Shown here piece by piece: positions 55,470 through 62,851 of a DNA stretch of 64,000 nucleotides (positions are counted from its first letter, which is position 1; every line of letters begins with the position of its first letter). The notes under the pieces are model-generated. The model saw only the letters and a list, made by a program, of their open reading frames with translations, did not search any database and had not been told where the DNA came from. The position numbers were made by a program, and so were the translations under genes. This stretch comes from Pseudomonadota bacterium (lineage in GTDB: Bacteria; Myxococcota_A; Polyangia; Haliangiales; Haliangiaceae), in assembly GCA_022360315.1 (NCBI GenBank), contig JAKSDA010000509.1, positions 1-64,000 on the forward strand, given 5' to 3'.

Positions 55470-56353
55470 GACACCTCGGAGGGTGAACTGTGGCTCAGCA
55501 TATAGTGGTATGCATCCTCGAGTGTGGGTGTATGAACAACAAACCCCTCACCGGGTGAGGTATCGTGTATCACGATCGCCCGTGCGCCGCCGGGTGTTGC
55601 AAACACGTTGAGCGCGTCCTCGGGAACCGGTTCGCCGCGAGCGTACCTCTTGGACCACAGTCGCCCCTTCAGTGGGTCGGTCAGCTCGTCCGGTGTTCCG
55701 GTCGCGACCACCCGACCCTTGCTGATGATCGAGAGCCTGCTGCACAAATTCTCCACATCGTCGACGATGTGCGTCGATAGCAGCACGATGGCTCCCGCCG
55801 CGATATCGGACAGAATTCTGTGGAAACGGTTGCGCTCCGCTGGGTCGAGGCCTGCGGTCGGCTCGTCGACGATGAGGAACTGTGGCGAGCCAAGCAGTGC
55901 CAGAGCAATGCCGAAACGACGCAGCATGCCCCCCGAGTACGTGGCCACCTCGCGGTCGCCAGCGTCACTCAGGTTCACTCGTTCGAGCAGCGATGAAACC
56001 TCGCGTTTGCGCTCACTGCGAACTGTGCGCCCCTTGAGCCAGGAAAAGCGCTCCAAGAGCTCTTGCCCGGTAACCCCCGGATACGCTCCGATCTGCTGGG
56101 GGAGATATCCGAGACGACGACGCACGTGATCCGGTTTGGCAATCGCGTCCACACCTTGGAAGGTGATACTGCCCGAATCGGGCAACTGCAGGGTTGCCAG
56201 CGTCCGCATCAATGTGCTCTTGCCGGCACCGTTTGGACCCAATAGACCGTAGAGTCCCGGTCCTACCTGCAGGTCGACATTATTCAACGCGCAGACCTTG
56301 TTCGAGTAGGTCTTGGTCAATCCTTTGACCACGAGCCCGTCCTGGTTGGCCAT
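55466..56353 (-). CDS. ABC transporter ATPase partner of the ABC-2 permease fusion
   Basis: A 295-residue ATPase of the ABC-2 (DrrA/CcmA-like) type. Walker A GPNGAGKST near residue 41, Q-loop YLPQQIG near 85, signature TYSGGMLRRFGIA near 138 (YSGGM rather than LSGGQ, common in this group), Walker B FLIVDEPTAGLD near 160 and switch His in LLSTHIVDD near 192. The last 80 residues are the typical variable C-terminal extension. It overlaps the permease start by four bases (ATGA) and is preceded by the lipoprotein gene 24 bp upstream. Confidence 0.93.
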   Translation of the reverse strand: MANQDGLVVKGLTKTYSNKVCALNNVDLQVGPGLYGLLGPNGAGKSTLMRTLATLQLPDSGSITFQGVDAIAKPDHVRRRLGYLPQQIGAYPGVTGQELLERFSWLKGRTVRSERKREVSSLLERVNLSDAGDREVATYSGGMLRRFGIALALLGSPQFLIVDEPTAGLDPAERNRFHRILSDIAAGAIVLLSTHIVDDVENLCSRLSIISKGRVVATGTPDELTDPLKGRLWSKRYARGEPVPEDALNVFATPGGARAIVIHDTSPGEGFVVHTPTLEDAYHYMLSHSSPSEVS

Positions 56354-56377
56354 AGTAGCTCTCCCTGGTTGATTTGC

Positions 56378-57667
56378 TCAGCGCACGCGCACTATGCCCC
56401 AAGTAGTGCCCGGCATCTCGAGCCCCCGAACCGGTGCATTGCTTCCAGTCGTTCTGATGAGTGTGGTAGAGCTGAAGTTGGCGGTAGACTCGTTTTCGTA
56501 GCCATGGCCATCGACCTCGAAGACCTTGATCCCCCCGGCGAGCGGTTCGCGGTCGATGCGCTCTGCCGACATCGGGTCGTCTAGGTCGAGGCGCCAGGTT
56601 TGCCAGGCTGCTGCGGAAAAGGCCTCCTGGTAAGTAGACCCGGGACCGGGCGAGTAGAGATTTGCATCCAGCACCCGTACGTACGCTGAGCCGTCAGAAC
56701 CCGGGATCAAGCCACCGGCGGGACCACCCAGTACGTCATTCATTGATACAAAGGTCGAGTCGGCCTGTCGACTGTCCCGCGCGAGTCGCACCATACAGGG
56801 CGGCGGTGAGCCTTCCGCAGTAATGAGGTGTACGGATGCCACGTAGGTATCAGAAGCGAAATAGATATCGCCATTGGGCGCGAGCACCGAGTAGTTGAGG
56901 CCACCGCAGGGCGCTGAATCGACCGTAAAGGTGCCAGCCGCTGGGTCGAAGAAGAGAAGATTGGATTCAACGGCAACACTGCCGTAGTCGGTGCTGGTCC
57001 CATAGATCGATGTAACCAAACGGTCACCGTGCTGACGAAACTTGGTCTCTGCAAGAAAATTGAGCTCCGCGGATCCAAGCAGGACCGTCGATAGATCGAC
57101 GGTCCGCGCGATCTCCATTTGCGCGAGATCGAGCTCGAGAGCTTGCGCCGAGTTGAGATCCAAGAGGAACGCACGATCAGGACCGTCGAAGACCATCCGC
57201 TCGCTCAGTAGAAACGTCACCCCTTGCCCGGTGAGCCCGATGCGACCCGCTTCCTTCGGTCGCCCTTCCTCTATCTCGAGCTTGGTAAGTGTCAGTTCCT
57301 CGGCGCTGACAACGTAAAAGACCCCTGCTTCCGCCACGCCCCAAATGGACGCGCCCCCCGGAAGCTCGATGGCCTCTGCTGTATCGAGGCGGCCGGAATC
57401 GAGATCGTCTATCAGCCATACGAACGACGTCGTGTCCGAAAAATCACTATTGAAAATGCGGCTGGTGACCGCGTATAGGGGGCCTTGCGCACTAGGGTTG
57501 TTCGACGGGGGGTCTTCCGTGCTGTCGCCGCAGCCTGTGGAACCGACTACGCTGGCCAGAACACATACCAAGACGCTGCCTTGCTTCCATCCGAGCCCGC
57601 GGACTGGGCTGCACTCCACTGATCCACACAGGACCGAACTCTCGTGGCTGTTGCATTGTGGCTTCAT
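56378..57667 (-). CDS. Outer lipoprotein, beta-propeller-like, first gene of receptor operon
   Basis: A 429-residue protein with an unusually long N-terminal n-region (about 30 residues), a hydrophobic stretch SVLVCVLASVV and a lipobox GSTGC, with Cys46 as the acylated residue. The mature part shows repeated strand patterns such as SIWGVAEAGVFYVVSAEELTLTKLE and SYVLAPNGDIYFAS-like units, suggesting a beta-propeller of the kind that often accompanies TonB receptors. No enzyme motif is seen. It probably sits in the outer membrane or periplasm and binds substrate or assists the receptor encoded three genes downstream. The perfect 7-1-7 palindrome lies 44 bp upstream of its start. Confidence 0.72.
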   Translation of the reverse strand: MKPQCNSHESSVLCGSVECSPVRGLGWKQGSVLVCVLASVVGSTGCGDSTEDPPSNNPSAQGPLYAVTSRIFNSDFSDTTSFVWLIDDLDSGRLDTAEAIELPGGASIWGVAEAGVFYVVSAEELTLTKLEIEEGRPKEAGRIGLTGQGVTFLLSERMVFDGPDRAFLLDLNSAQALELDLAQMEIARTVDLSTVLLGSAELNFLAETKFRQHGDRLVTSIYGTSTDYGSVAVESNLLFFDPAAGTFTVDSAPCGGLNYSVLAPNGDIYFASDTYVASVHLITAEGSPPPCMVRLARDSRQADSTFVSMNDVLGGPAGGLIPGSDGSAYVRVLDANLYSPGPGSTYQEAFSAAAWQTWRLDLDDPMSAERIDREPLAGGIKVFEVDGHGYENESTANFSSTTLIRTTGSNAPVRGLEMPGTTWGIVRVR

Positions 57668-57710
57668 GGGGCACTCGTTATACTATGTAATACTACGTGC
57701 ACCATTCAAG

Positions 57711-57725
57711 TGCAATTTAATTGCA
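57711..57725 (-). promoter_or_regulatory. Perfect 7-1-7 palindrome, Fur-box-like, upstream of receptor operon
   Basis: TGCAATTTAATTGCA is a perfect 7-1-7 inverted repeat in an AT-rich island, 44-58 bp upstream of the lipoprotein ATG. The classical Fur box has the same 7-1-7 shape. Related boxes stand before the salicylate synthase gene, so one iron-responsive repressor could control both operons. Confidence 0.6.
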
Positions 57726-57800
57726 AAAACAATCAATACCCCATTGCGACGCAGCGATGGTCGAGCTCTTCGACAATTGAGGCTCACGCAAGGCCGTCCA

Positions 57801-57985
57801 AGGTCAGGGATGTGAAGTCACCCATCACCCGATAGATGTCCGGGTGCAGCTCCCGACGATCGAGAAGAGTGAGGTTGATGGTGAGCTCCGGGCGATGGCT
57901 CCAGCGGCTGAGCACCCTCGGCAAACGCGGAGAGAAGGACCGTGGACGGTGTGACTCCGTAATTGCCCGCGCGTTCGACGATGCC
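57801..57985 (-). pseudogene. Partial copy of NRPS1 Cy2 domain
   Basis: This 185-bp stretch repeats the NRPS1 segment 43675-43859 in the same orientation. By eye there are about 15 differences, including a one-base insertion that breaks the frame. It matches codons of Cy2 only, with no start or other module parts, so it is a detached fragment. Its distal end abuts the transposase relic exactly. Confidence 0.9.
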
Positions 57986-58248
57986 GTTATCGGTCAAAGA
58001 GGGCGCGCCGCAGTCCTCGTTTGAGCAGAGCCTGGCTCAACCTGTGGATGAACGTCTCGGCCGACTCCTTGTATATACCATTGCAGGTGGCAACACAGTC
58101 GCGAACGATCGTCCAGTATACCGAGCAAGAAGCAGGGAGACCATTGTCCCGATGACTGCAAAGCTGGACGTGACCCGGCGTGAAGGTCCGCATGCCACAA
58201 CGCATGGACATGCTCTACTTCAAAACTCGGCCCGTGACATCGGGCGTC
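57986..58248 (-). mobile_element. IS481-like transposase relic (integrase core), frameshifted
   Basis: Minus-strand pieces in shifting frames recall the DDE core of IS481-type transposases: WHADLHAGSRP (first Asp), LLGILDDRSRLCCHLQWY, then in another frame ETFIHRLSQALLKRGL, then LTDNG (second Asp) in a third frame. At least two frameshifts are needed. Both ends are missing: one side abuts the copied NRPS piece at the TDNG motif, the other abuts the nucleotidyltransferase fragment. I saw no terminal repeats. Confidence 0.6.
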
Positions 58249-58252
58249 AGCT

Positions 58253-58753
58253 GTGCCTAATGGGCGCGACCATAAGTTCGAAGCCGTGCTCGTGGGTGGT
58301 GCAGCGCTCGCTCTACTGGGCGTCACAGACCGCCAGACGCGAGACTGCGACGTCCATCCACCATTGCCAGCTGTGATCGCCTCGGCCGCCATGGCGTTTG
58401 CCAAGGAGCGTCGGGCAGCCGGCAATGAGCTCCCCGACGATTGGCTCAACAACGGGCCAGCTCAACTCACTGGCGTATTGCCTGGGGGGTGGGATACACG
58501 ACTCGAGGCAGCTTTCGTCGGCCGGGCGCTGCGCCTGAGCGTGCTCGGTCGCAGCGATTTTCTCAAGTCCAAGCTGTTTGCACTCTGTGACCGCGGCACG
58601 GACCTCTCCGACTGCCTGGCACTGGCGCCGACCGCGGCGGAACTGGCGCAATGCGAGCCCTGGGTTACCCGGCAAGACGCTCATCCGGAATGGCCGGATC
58701 ACGTGCGGGCGACTCTCGGAGACCTGGAACGGAGGCTTGGTCATGGCGTTTAG
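58253..58753 (+). CDS. Nucleotidyltransferase-like (DUF6036-type) fragment
   Basis: A 166-codon frame starting with GTG at 58253. The beginning, AVLVGGAALALLGVTDRQTRDCDV, matches the nucleotidyltransferase (MNT/AbiEii-like) active-site start, with the GG motif and the D-x-D pair (DCDV). About 20-40 residues that normally precede the GG motif are missing, and the transposase relic lies directly upstream, so the 5' end was probably lost. The rest is helical without a clear motif. If functional it would be a small adenylyl- or nucleotidyltransferase of the toxin/defense type; more likely it is a remnant. Confidence 0.55.
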   Translation: MPNGRDHKFEAVLVGGAALALLGVTDRQTRDCDVHPPLPAVIASAAMAFAKERRAAGNELPDDWLNNGPAQLTGVLPGGWDTRLEAAFVGRALRLSVLGRSDFLKSKLFALCDRGTDLSDCLALAPTAAELAQCEPWVTRQDAHPEWPDHVRATLGDLERRLGHGV

Positions 58754-59071
58754 CCGAGCGGAAGCAGCCACTACGCGGCCAGACTCTCACAACCTCACCG
58801 CCCGTATGACTGGCATTGGCATGCAGTTCGCCGCCGAACCCGCCGAGCGACCCAACATAGAGGTTGCAATGAGATGTGAACGATTTCACCGGGGTAGGAG
58901 TGATTTGGCGGGCTTAGATGGCCGATGCGAAGACTAGCCCGGATGGTCGTAGGTTTTGCATTGGTCGTAGGTTTTGCAGATCAGCCCGGCCATCCGGCTT
59001 GCGCACTGGCGTTCGACAGCCACGGCCGCCTGGCTCGCGTCTCGGTTGCCAATAGGCGGATTTCGCAACGG
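58754..59071. other. Intergenic, with an 18-bp tandem duplication
   Basis: About 318 bp without a supported gene between the nucleotidyltransferase fragment and the end of the methyltransferase gene. The only structure I see is a two-copy 17-bp repeat at 58944-58960 and 58962-58978 (period 18). Confidence 0.5.
58944..58978. repeat. Two-copy tandem repeat, 18-bp period
   Basis: TGGTCGTAGGTTTTGCA occurs at 58944-58960 and again at 58962-58978, separated by one base. Only two copies exist and no function is apparent. Confidence 0.85.
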
Positions 59072-60148
59072 CTACGCGTTGGGTTTGACGAACTTCAACG
59101 TCATGCGGTCGCTCTCGCCGATGGCCTCGTATTTGGCGCGGTCCTTGTCTTTCAGATTGAGGGCTGGCGGCAGTGTCCACACGCCTTCCGGGTAGTCCTT
59201 GGTATCCTTGGGATTGGCGTTGATCTCCGATTTCTCGGCCAGTTTGAACCCGGCCGCCTCGATCTGCTTGATCAGCCAATCCTCGGGCAAATAACCCTGC
59301 TCGGCGCTTTTCTTGGGATCGGCGCCGGGCTTGGCGCGATGCTGAACCACGCCCAATACACCGCCCGGCTTGACCACCTTGAAGATCTCGGCCACATACT
59401 GCGGCAAATACCCGCGTCGATGCCAGTTGTGCATCTCGCGGAAGGCCAGGGCGACGTCGACCGAATTTGCTGCACCCAGGGCGAGCGTTTCGGGTGGCGC
59501 GACCTCGACGACCTCGACCTTGCCGAACAGGTCGGGAGAGTTGCCCAAAAACGTTCTCAGACGGACGCCGTAAACCGGCCGAAACGAATCTTCCGGCCCT
59601 TCGGTAGCATAGCCGGTAACCAAGAGCTTGCCCTTCTTGGCCAGGAGTGGGGCCAGAATTTCGGTATACCAACCCGACCCGGCACCGACCTCCAGCACCG
59701 TGGAACCGGGCGTGATGCCCAGGAATGTCAGGGTTTCGGTCGGATGCCGGTATTTGTCGCGATCGGGCAGGCCCGGCCGGCGGTGCGGGCTGGCCAGGAT
59801 GGCCTTGAGTGCGGATTTGGTGTTCTTGTAGCTGGTTTTGACCAGGGCGGCAGCTTTTTTGTGCATGTCATCGGTCCACCGCTTGCTCTCCTCGGCGGAC
59901 TTTGCTTCGGTCTTCTTGCGGAACTCGGCGATGCGCTTGATCCGCTCGGCTTTTTTCTTCGCCTCCTCGTCGGCCTTCTGCTTGGCGGCTTGCTCTTTCT
60001 GAGCCGCCTGGTCGTCCTTGTCGTCCTTGGCGACCATCTTGGCCTGGGTCTCGGACGTGTCTTGTGCCTGGCTCTTGTCCTCACCCTTGGAACAGGAAAC
60101 AGACCAGCACATGAAAGAACTGATCAAAATTGCGCTCAAACGTGTCAT
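59072..60148 (-). CDS. Exported lipoprotein with SAM-methyltransferase-like domain
   Basis: A 358-residue protein. The N-terminus ends in a lipobox-like SVSC (Cys19), followed by about 80 residues of Lys/Glu/Ala-rich, probably coiled-coil sequence. The C-terminal 250 residues are a class I methyltransferase-like fold: TVLEVGAGSGWYTEILAPLL near residue 148, VDVALAFREMHNWHR near 230, and VKPGGVLGVVQHR near 260. SAM is normally cytoplasmic, so an exported methyltransferase fold is odd, though similar lipoprotein forms are known in Proteobacteria and their relatives. Its substrate is unknown. Single gene, divergent from the phosphoesterase gene. Confidence 0.8.
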   Translation of the reverse strand: MTRLSAILISSFMCWSVSCSKGEDKSQAQDTSETQAKMVAKDDKDDQAAQKEQAAKQKADEEAKKKAERIKRIAEFRKKTEAKSAEESKRWTDDMHKKAAALVKTSYKNTKSALKAILASPHRRPGLPDRDKYRHPTETLTFLGITPGSTVLEVGAGSGWYTEILAPLLAKKGKLLVTGYATEGPEDSFRPVYGVRLRTFLGNSPDLFGKVEVVEVAPPETLALGAANSVDVALAFREMHNWHRRGYLPQYVAEIFKVVKPGGVLGVVQHRAKPGADPKKSAEQGYLPEDWLIKQIEAAGFKLAEKSEINANPKDTKDYPEGVWTLPPALNLKDKDRAKYEAIGESDRMTLKFVKPNA

Positions 60149-60320
60149 GGGAGCGGACTATACCCGTGAGCCCGGGTTTGTAAACCCAAGGTTCCTCGCC
60201 CTGCCTGTGCTTGGTCGCCGGCCTGATGAGATGCGTCATATCGCGACGTAGCCCGGTCACGGTAGGGCGGAGCAAACCGTCTTTGCGGGTCCGTGGTTAT
60301 GTGGGAAACTGAATCGTTTT

Positions 60321-61715
60321 ATGACGATGAAACGACGCGATGCAATAAAAACCCTCGGTGCGCTGGCCGGGGCCGCGAGTACTGCCAGCCTTGTCTCTGC
60401 ATGTGGTGATAACGTCGGCGAACCGGGCGACAATATCGAACCTGGCATCGATACCTTCGTGTTCCTGATGATGGAAAATCGCAGCTATGACCATTATCTG
60501 GGTTCGCGAGCGCTGCTCGAGGGCAAGCCGAGCGACGGACTGGTGAGCGGCATGTCGAACCCCGACCCCGAGGGCAACTCGGTCGAGATATGGCCGGCCA
60601 GTGCGGGAACCATGTGCGTTCTGGATCCGCCGCACGGCTGGACAGCGTCTCGCAATCAGCTCCGAGATGGCACCAACGACGGGTTCGTGTTGGTGCATCA
60701 GGGCAAACACCAGAGCCCCAACGCCGTCGAGCCCATGCAATACATGACCCGAGAGCAGCTCCCGGTATTACATGCGCTGGCCGACGAGTACACCAGTTGT
60801 GATCGGTGGTTCTCCTCGGTCCTGGGTCCGACCTTGCCCAACCGGATGTACTGGCACGCGGGTACTTCAAATGGAGCGGTGGGCAATTTCGACGTGCTCA
60901 GCGGCGCTTTCAGGGGCATCACCTCGCTCTACCATCACCTCGACAGGGCGGGCATCGACTGGGCGTACTATTACGGCGACATCCCGGTGCTGGCGTTCAT
61001 GGAAGAGATCGAGCTCGAGGGTCGTCTGCGCCGGTTTTCGGACTTCCTCGACGAGGCTGCCGACGGACGGCTGCCGCCCGTGGTCTACATCGATCCGGCG
61101 TTCAGCTGGAACGACGATCACCCGCCGCATCACCCGCTCCTCGGCCAGCAGCTCATCTCGGCCATCTATCAGGCCCTGGCCACCTCTCCGCACTGGGAGC
61201 GCTGCCTGCTCGTCGTCACGTACGACGAGCACGGCGGGTTTTTCGACCATGTGGCCCCGCCTCTGGCAGCGGACGACTTTGCCGACAAGGGATTCGATCA
61301 GCTCGGCTTTCGCGTTCCCACTGTCATCGCCGGGCCGTACGTCAAAAACAACCACGTGAGCTCGGTCCAGTACGACCACACCTCGACGATCAGACACCTG
61401 GAGACCGTGTTTGACCTGACTTCGCTGACTACCCGGTCGGCCAATGCCAACGACCTTTCCGATGCCATCGACTTCGAGCGCCTGACCGCGGGCACTCCGT
61501 CCGATCCGGTCGAGCTCCCCGCAATCGAGATCGACGAGCTCGATCTACCCGATTCGTGCAGCAGGGCCAACGCGCAAAGCTTTGACCACGACTTTCTCGA
61601 GCTGGCCGAAAAAATAGACCTCGGCACGTGGGATCTGCGCAAAGAAGTCCGCGACTACGGCTACGGAATCGCCGAGTATCTCGATCGCCACAACCTGGGG
61701 CGCATCCGCCGCTGA
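60321..61715 (+). CDS. Secreted phosphoesterase (phospholipase C/acid phosphatase-like)
   Basis: A 464-residue protein with a Tat-type signal (KRRDAIKTLG) followed by a lipobox-like VSAC near residue 30, so it is exported folded and perhaps lipid-anchored. The mature protein belongs to the phosphoesterase/phospholipase C superfamily by FVFLMMENRSYDHYLG (metal- and nucleophile-site region near 50), PNRMYWHAGTSNG (about 175) and VVTYDEHGGFFDHVAPP (about 300), plus the late DHTSTIRHLE. The Asn/Asp-rich first motif supplies the metal-bound residues in this family. It should hydrolyse phosphodiester or phosphomonoester substrates outside the cytoplasmic membrane; which one cannot be told. Confidence 0.88.
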   Translation: MTMKRRDAIKTLGALAGAASTASLVSACGDNVGEPGDNIEPGIDTFVFLMMENRSYDHYLGSRALLEGKPSDGLVSGMSNPDPEGNSVEIWPASAGTMCVLDPPHGWTASRNQLRDGTNDGFVLVHQGKHQSPNAVEPMQYMTREQLPVLHALADEYTSCDRWFSSVLGPTLPNRMYWHAGTSNGAVGNFDVLSGAFRGITSLYHHLDRAGIDWAYYYGDIPVLAFMEEIELEGRLRRFSDFLDEAADGRLPPVVYIDPAFSWNDDHPPHHPLLGQQLISAIYQALATSPHWERCLLVVTYDEHGGFFDHVAPPLAADDFADKGFDQLGFRVPTVIAGPYVKNNHVSSVQYDHTSTIRHLETVFDLTSLTTRSANANDLSDAIDFERLTAGTPSDPVELPAIEIDELDLPDSCSRANAQSFDHDFLELAEKIDLGTWDLRKEVRDYGYGIAEYLDRHNLGRIRR

Positions 61716-61819
61716 TGCCGGGCTACTGGCAGTGGCCTGACCCCAGCGGACCCATTATGCCCGACCAGCCCGCCGGCGAGATGCCAAGTTATCGTCTTTA
61801 CTCGCGTTCGCGGCCGCAA

Positions 61820-62842
61820 TCAGCGACGCCAGCCGGCGTTGATCAGCTCGCTGTACAGTTCGAGTAGTGCCTGGGCCGTGCGCGCCGGATCATGGCGCAC
61901 CAGGGACGTGGCAGACATCAGGTTGGCTCGTTTTATCACTCTGACCCCGAGGTCGCGCAGGTTGTGCTCGTCCACCCGCACCCGCACGGCTTGCTCGGCC
62001 TGATATTTGGCTGCCAGATCTGTGGGCAGGTCGCCGTCGTGGACCAGCACGGCGTCGGGAATCCGACGGCCGTAGCGGACGAGCTGGGCAACATGGGCCG
62101 CCGCCGAATAGCCGTCGGTTTCGCCGTGTTTGGTCATCAGATTCACAATGTAGACCAGTGGCGAGCCGCTTCGATCGAGGGCGTGGGGAATGCCCTCGAC
62201 CAGCAGATTGGGAATGCTCGAGGTGAATAGATCGCCCGGTGCCAGGACCAGCAAGTCGCCGGTCTCGATGGATGCGACCGCGTCTTCGTTGGCCCGCGCC
62301 GAGGGTTCGAGATACACCGAATCGATCGGGATTCGCGAGTCGTGCTCGGGCACATCGATCTGCGATTCGCCGCGCAAAACCGTGCCGTCGGCCAGCCGGG
62401 CGTGAAGGTGCACGTGATCCCAGGTAACCGCGTGTACATCGCCCCGGACTTTGAGAATGGTCTTCATCGCCTGGCACGCGTCTTTCTCGCTGTCGAGGAT
62501 CTGACTGAGCGCCAGGAACAACAGATTGCCAAAATTGCGGCCGTCCAGAGGCGGAGCCTCGAAACGGTACGAAAACAGCTCGCGAAATAGACCGCTCTGC
62601 CGGGATAGCGCAACCAGGCAGCGCCGCAGATCGCCCGGAGGCAATACACCGTATTCGTCGCGCAGCCGGCCCGAGTCACCGCCCGAATCCATCATGCTCA
62701 CGATCGATCGCACGTGGACGTGGGGAATCTCGACCAGGCCGGACAAGACGCTGAACGAACCTGTCCCGCCCCCGAGGACCGTCACGGTAAATGGGTCCTG
62801 TACAGGATTGAGCTGGATTGGGCGTTCGGCTAGCTCGCTCAA
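61820..62842 (-). CDS. yvcK: YvcK/CofD-family UDP-sugar-binding regulatory protein
   Basis: A 340-residue protein of the YvcK (gluconeogenesis factor) family, related to CofD transferases. It shows the N-terminal nucleotide-binding VTVLGGGTGSFSVLSGL at about 20-36, SMMDSGGDSGRLRDEYGVLPPGDLRRCL at 50-77, GNLLFLALSQI near 108, and LLVLAPGDLFTSSIPNLL near 210, all characteristic. In Firmicutes and actinobacteria YvcK binds UDP-GlcNAc and influences cell-wall synthesis and carbon flux. It starts 9 bp after the phosphohexomutase gene, on the same strand, so the two are likely one operon linked to sugar-phosphate/cell-wall precursor supply. Confidence 0.9.
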   Translation of the reverse strand: MSELAERPIQLNPVQDPFTVTVLGGGTGSFSVLSGLVEIPHVHVRSIVSMMDSGGDSGRLRDEYGVLPPGDLRRCLVALSRQSGLFRELFSYRFEAPPLDGRNFGNLLFLALSQILDSEKDACQAMKTILKVRGDVHAVTWDHVHLHARLADGTVLRGESQIDVPEHDSRIPIDSVYLEPSARANEDAVASIETGDLLVLAPGDLFTSSIPNLLVEGIPHALDRSGSPLVYIVNLMTKHGETDGYSAAAHVAQLVRYGRRIPDAVLVHDGDLPTDLAAKYQAEQAVRVRVDEHNLRDLGVRVIKRANLMSATSLVRHDPARTAQALLELYSELINAGWRR

Positions 62843-62851
62843 GTCAAGGTC

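Noticed and set aside
58944..58978. Possible CRISPR or iteron start
   Set aside because: Only two copies with a single base between them; no spacers and no associated genes.
58925..60169. 414-codon plus-strand open frame
   Set aside because: Antisense to the lipoprotein methyltransferase, whose motifs are clear; the Leu/Gly-rich tail mirrors the Lys/Ala-rich stalk.
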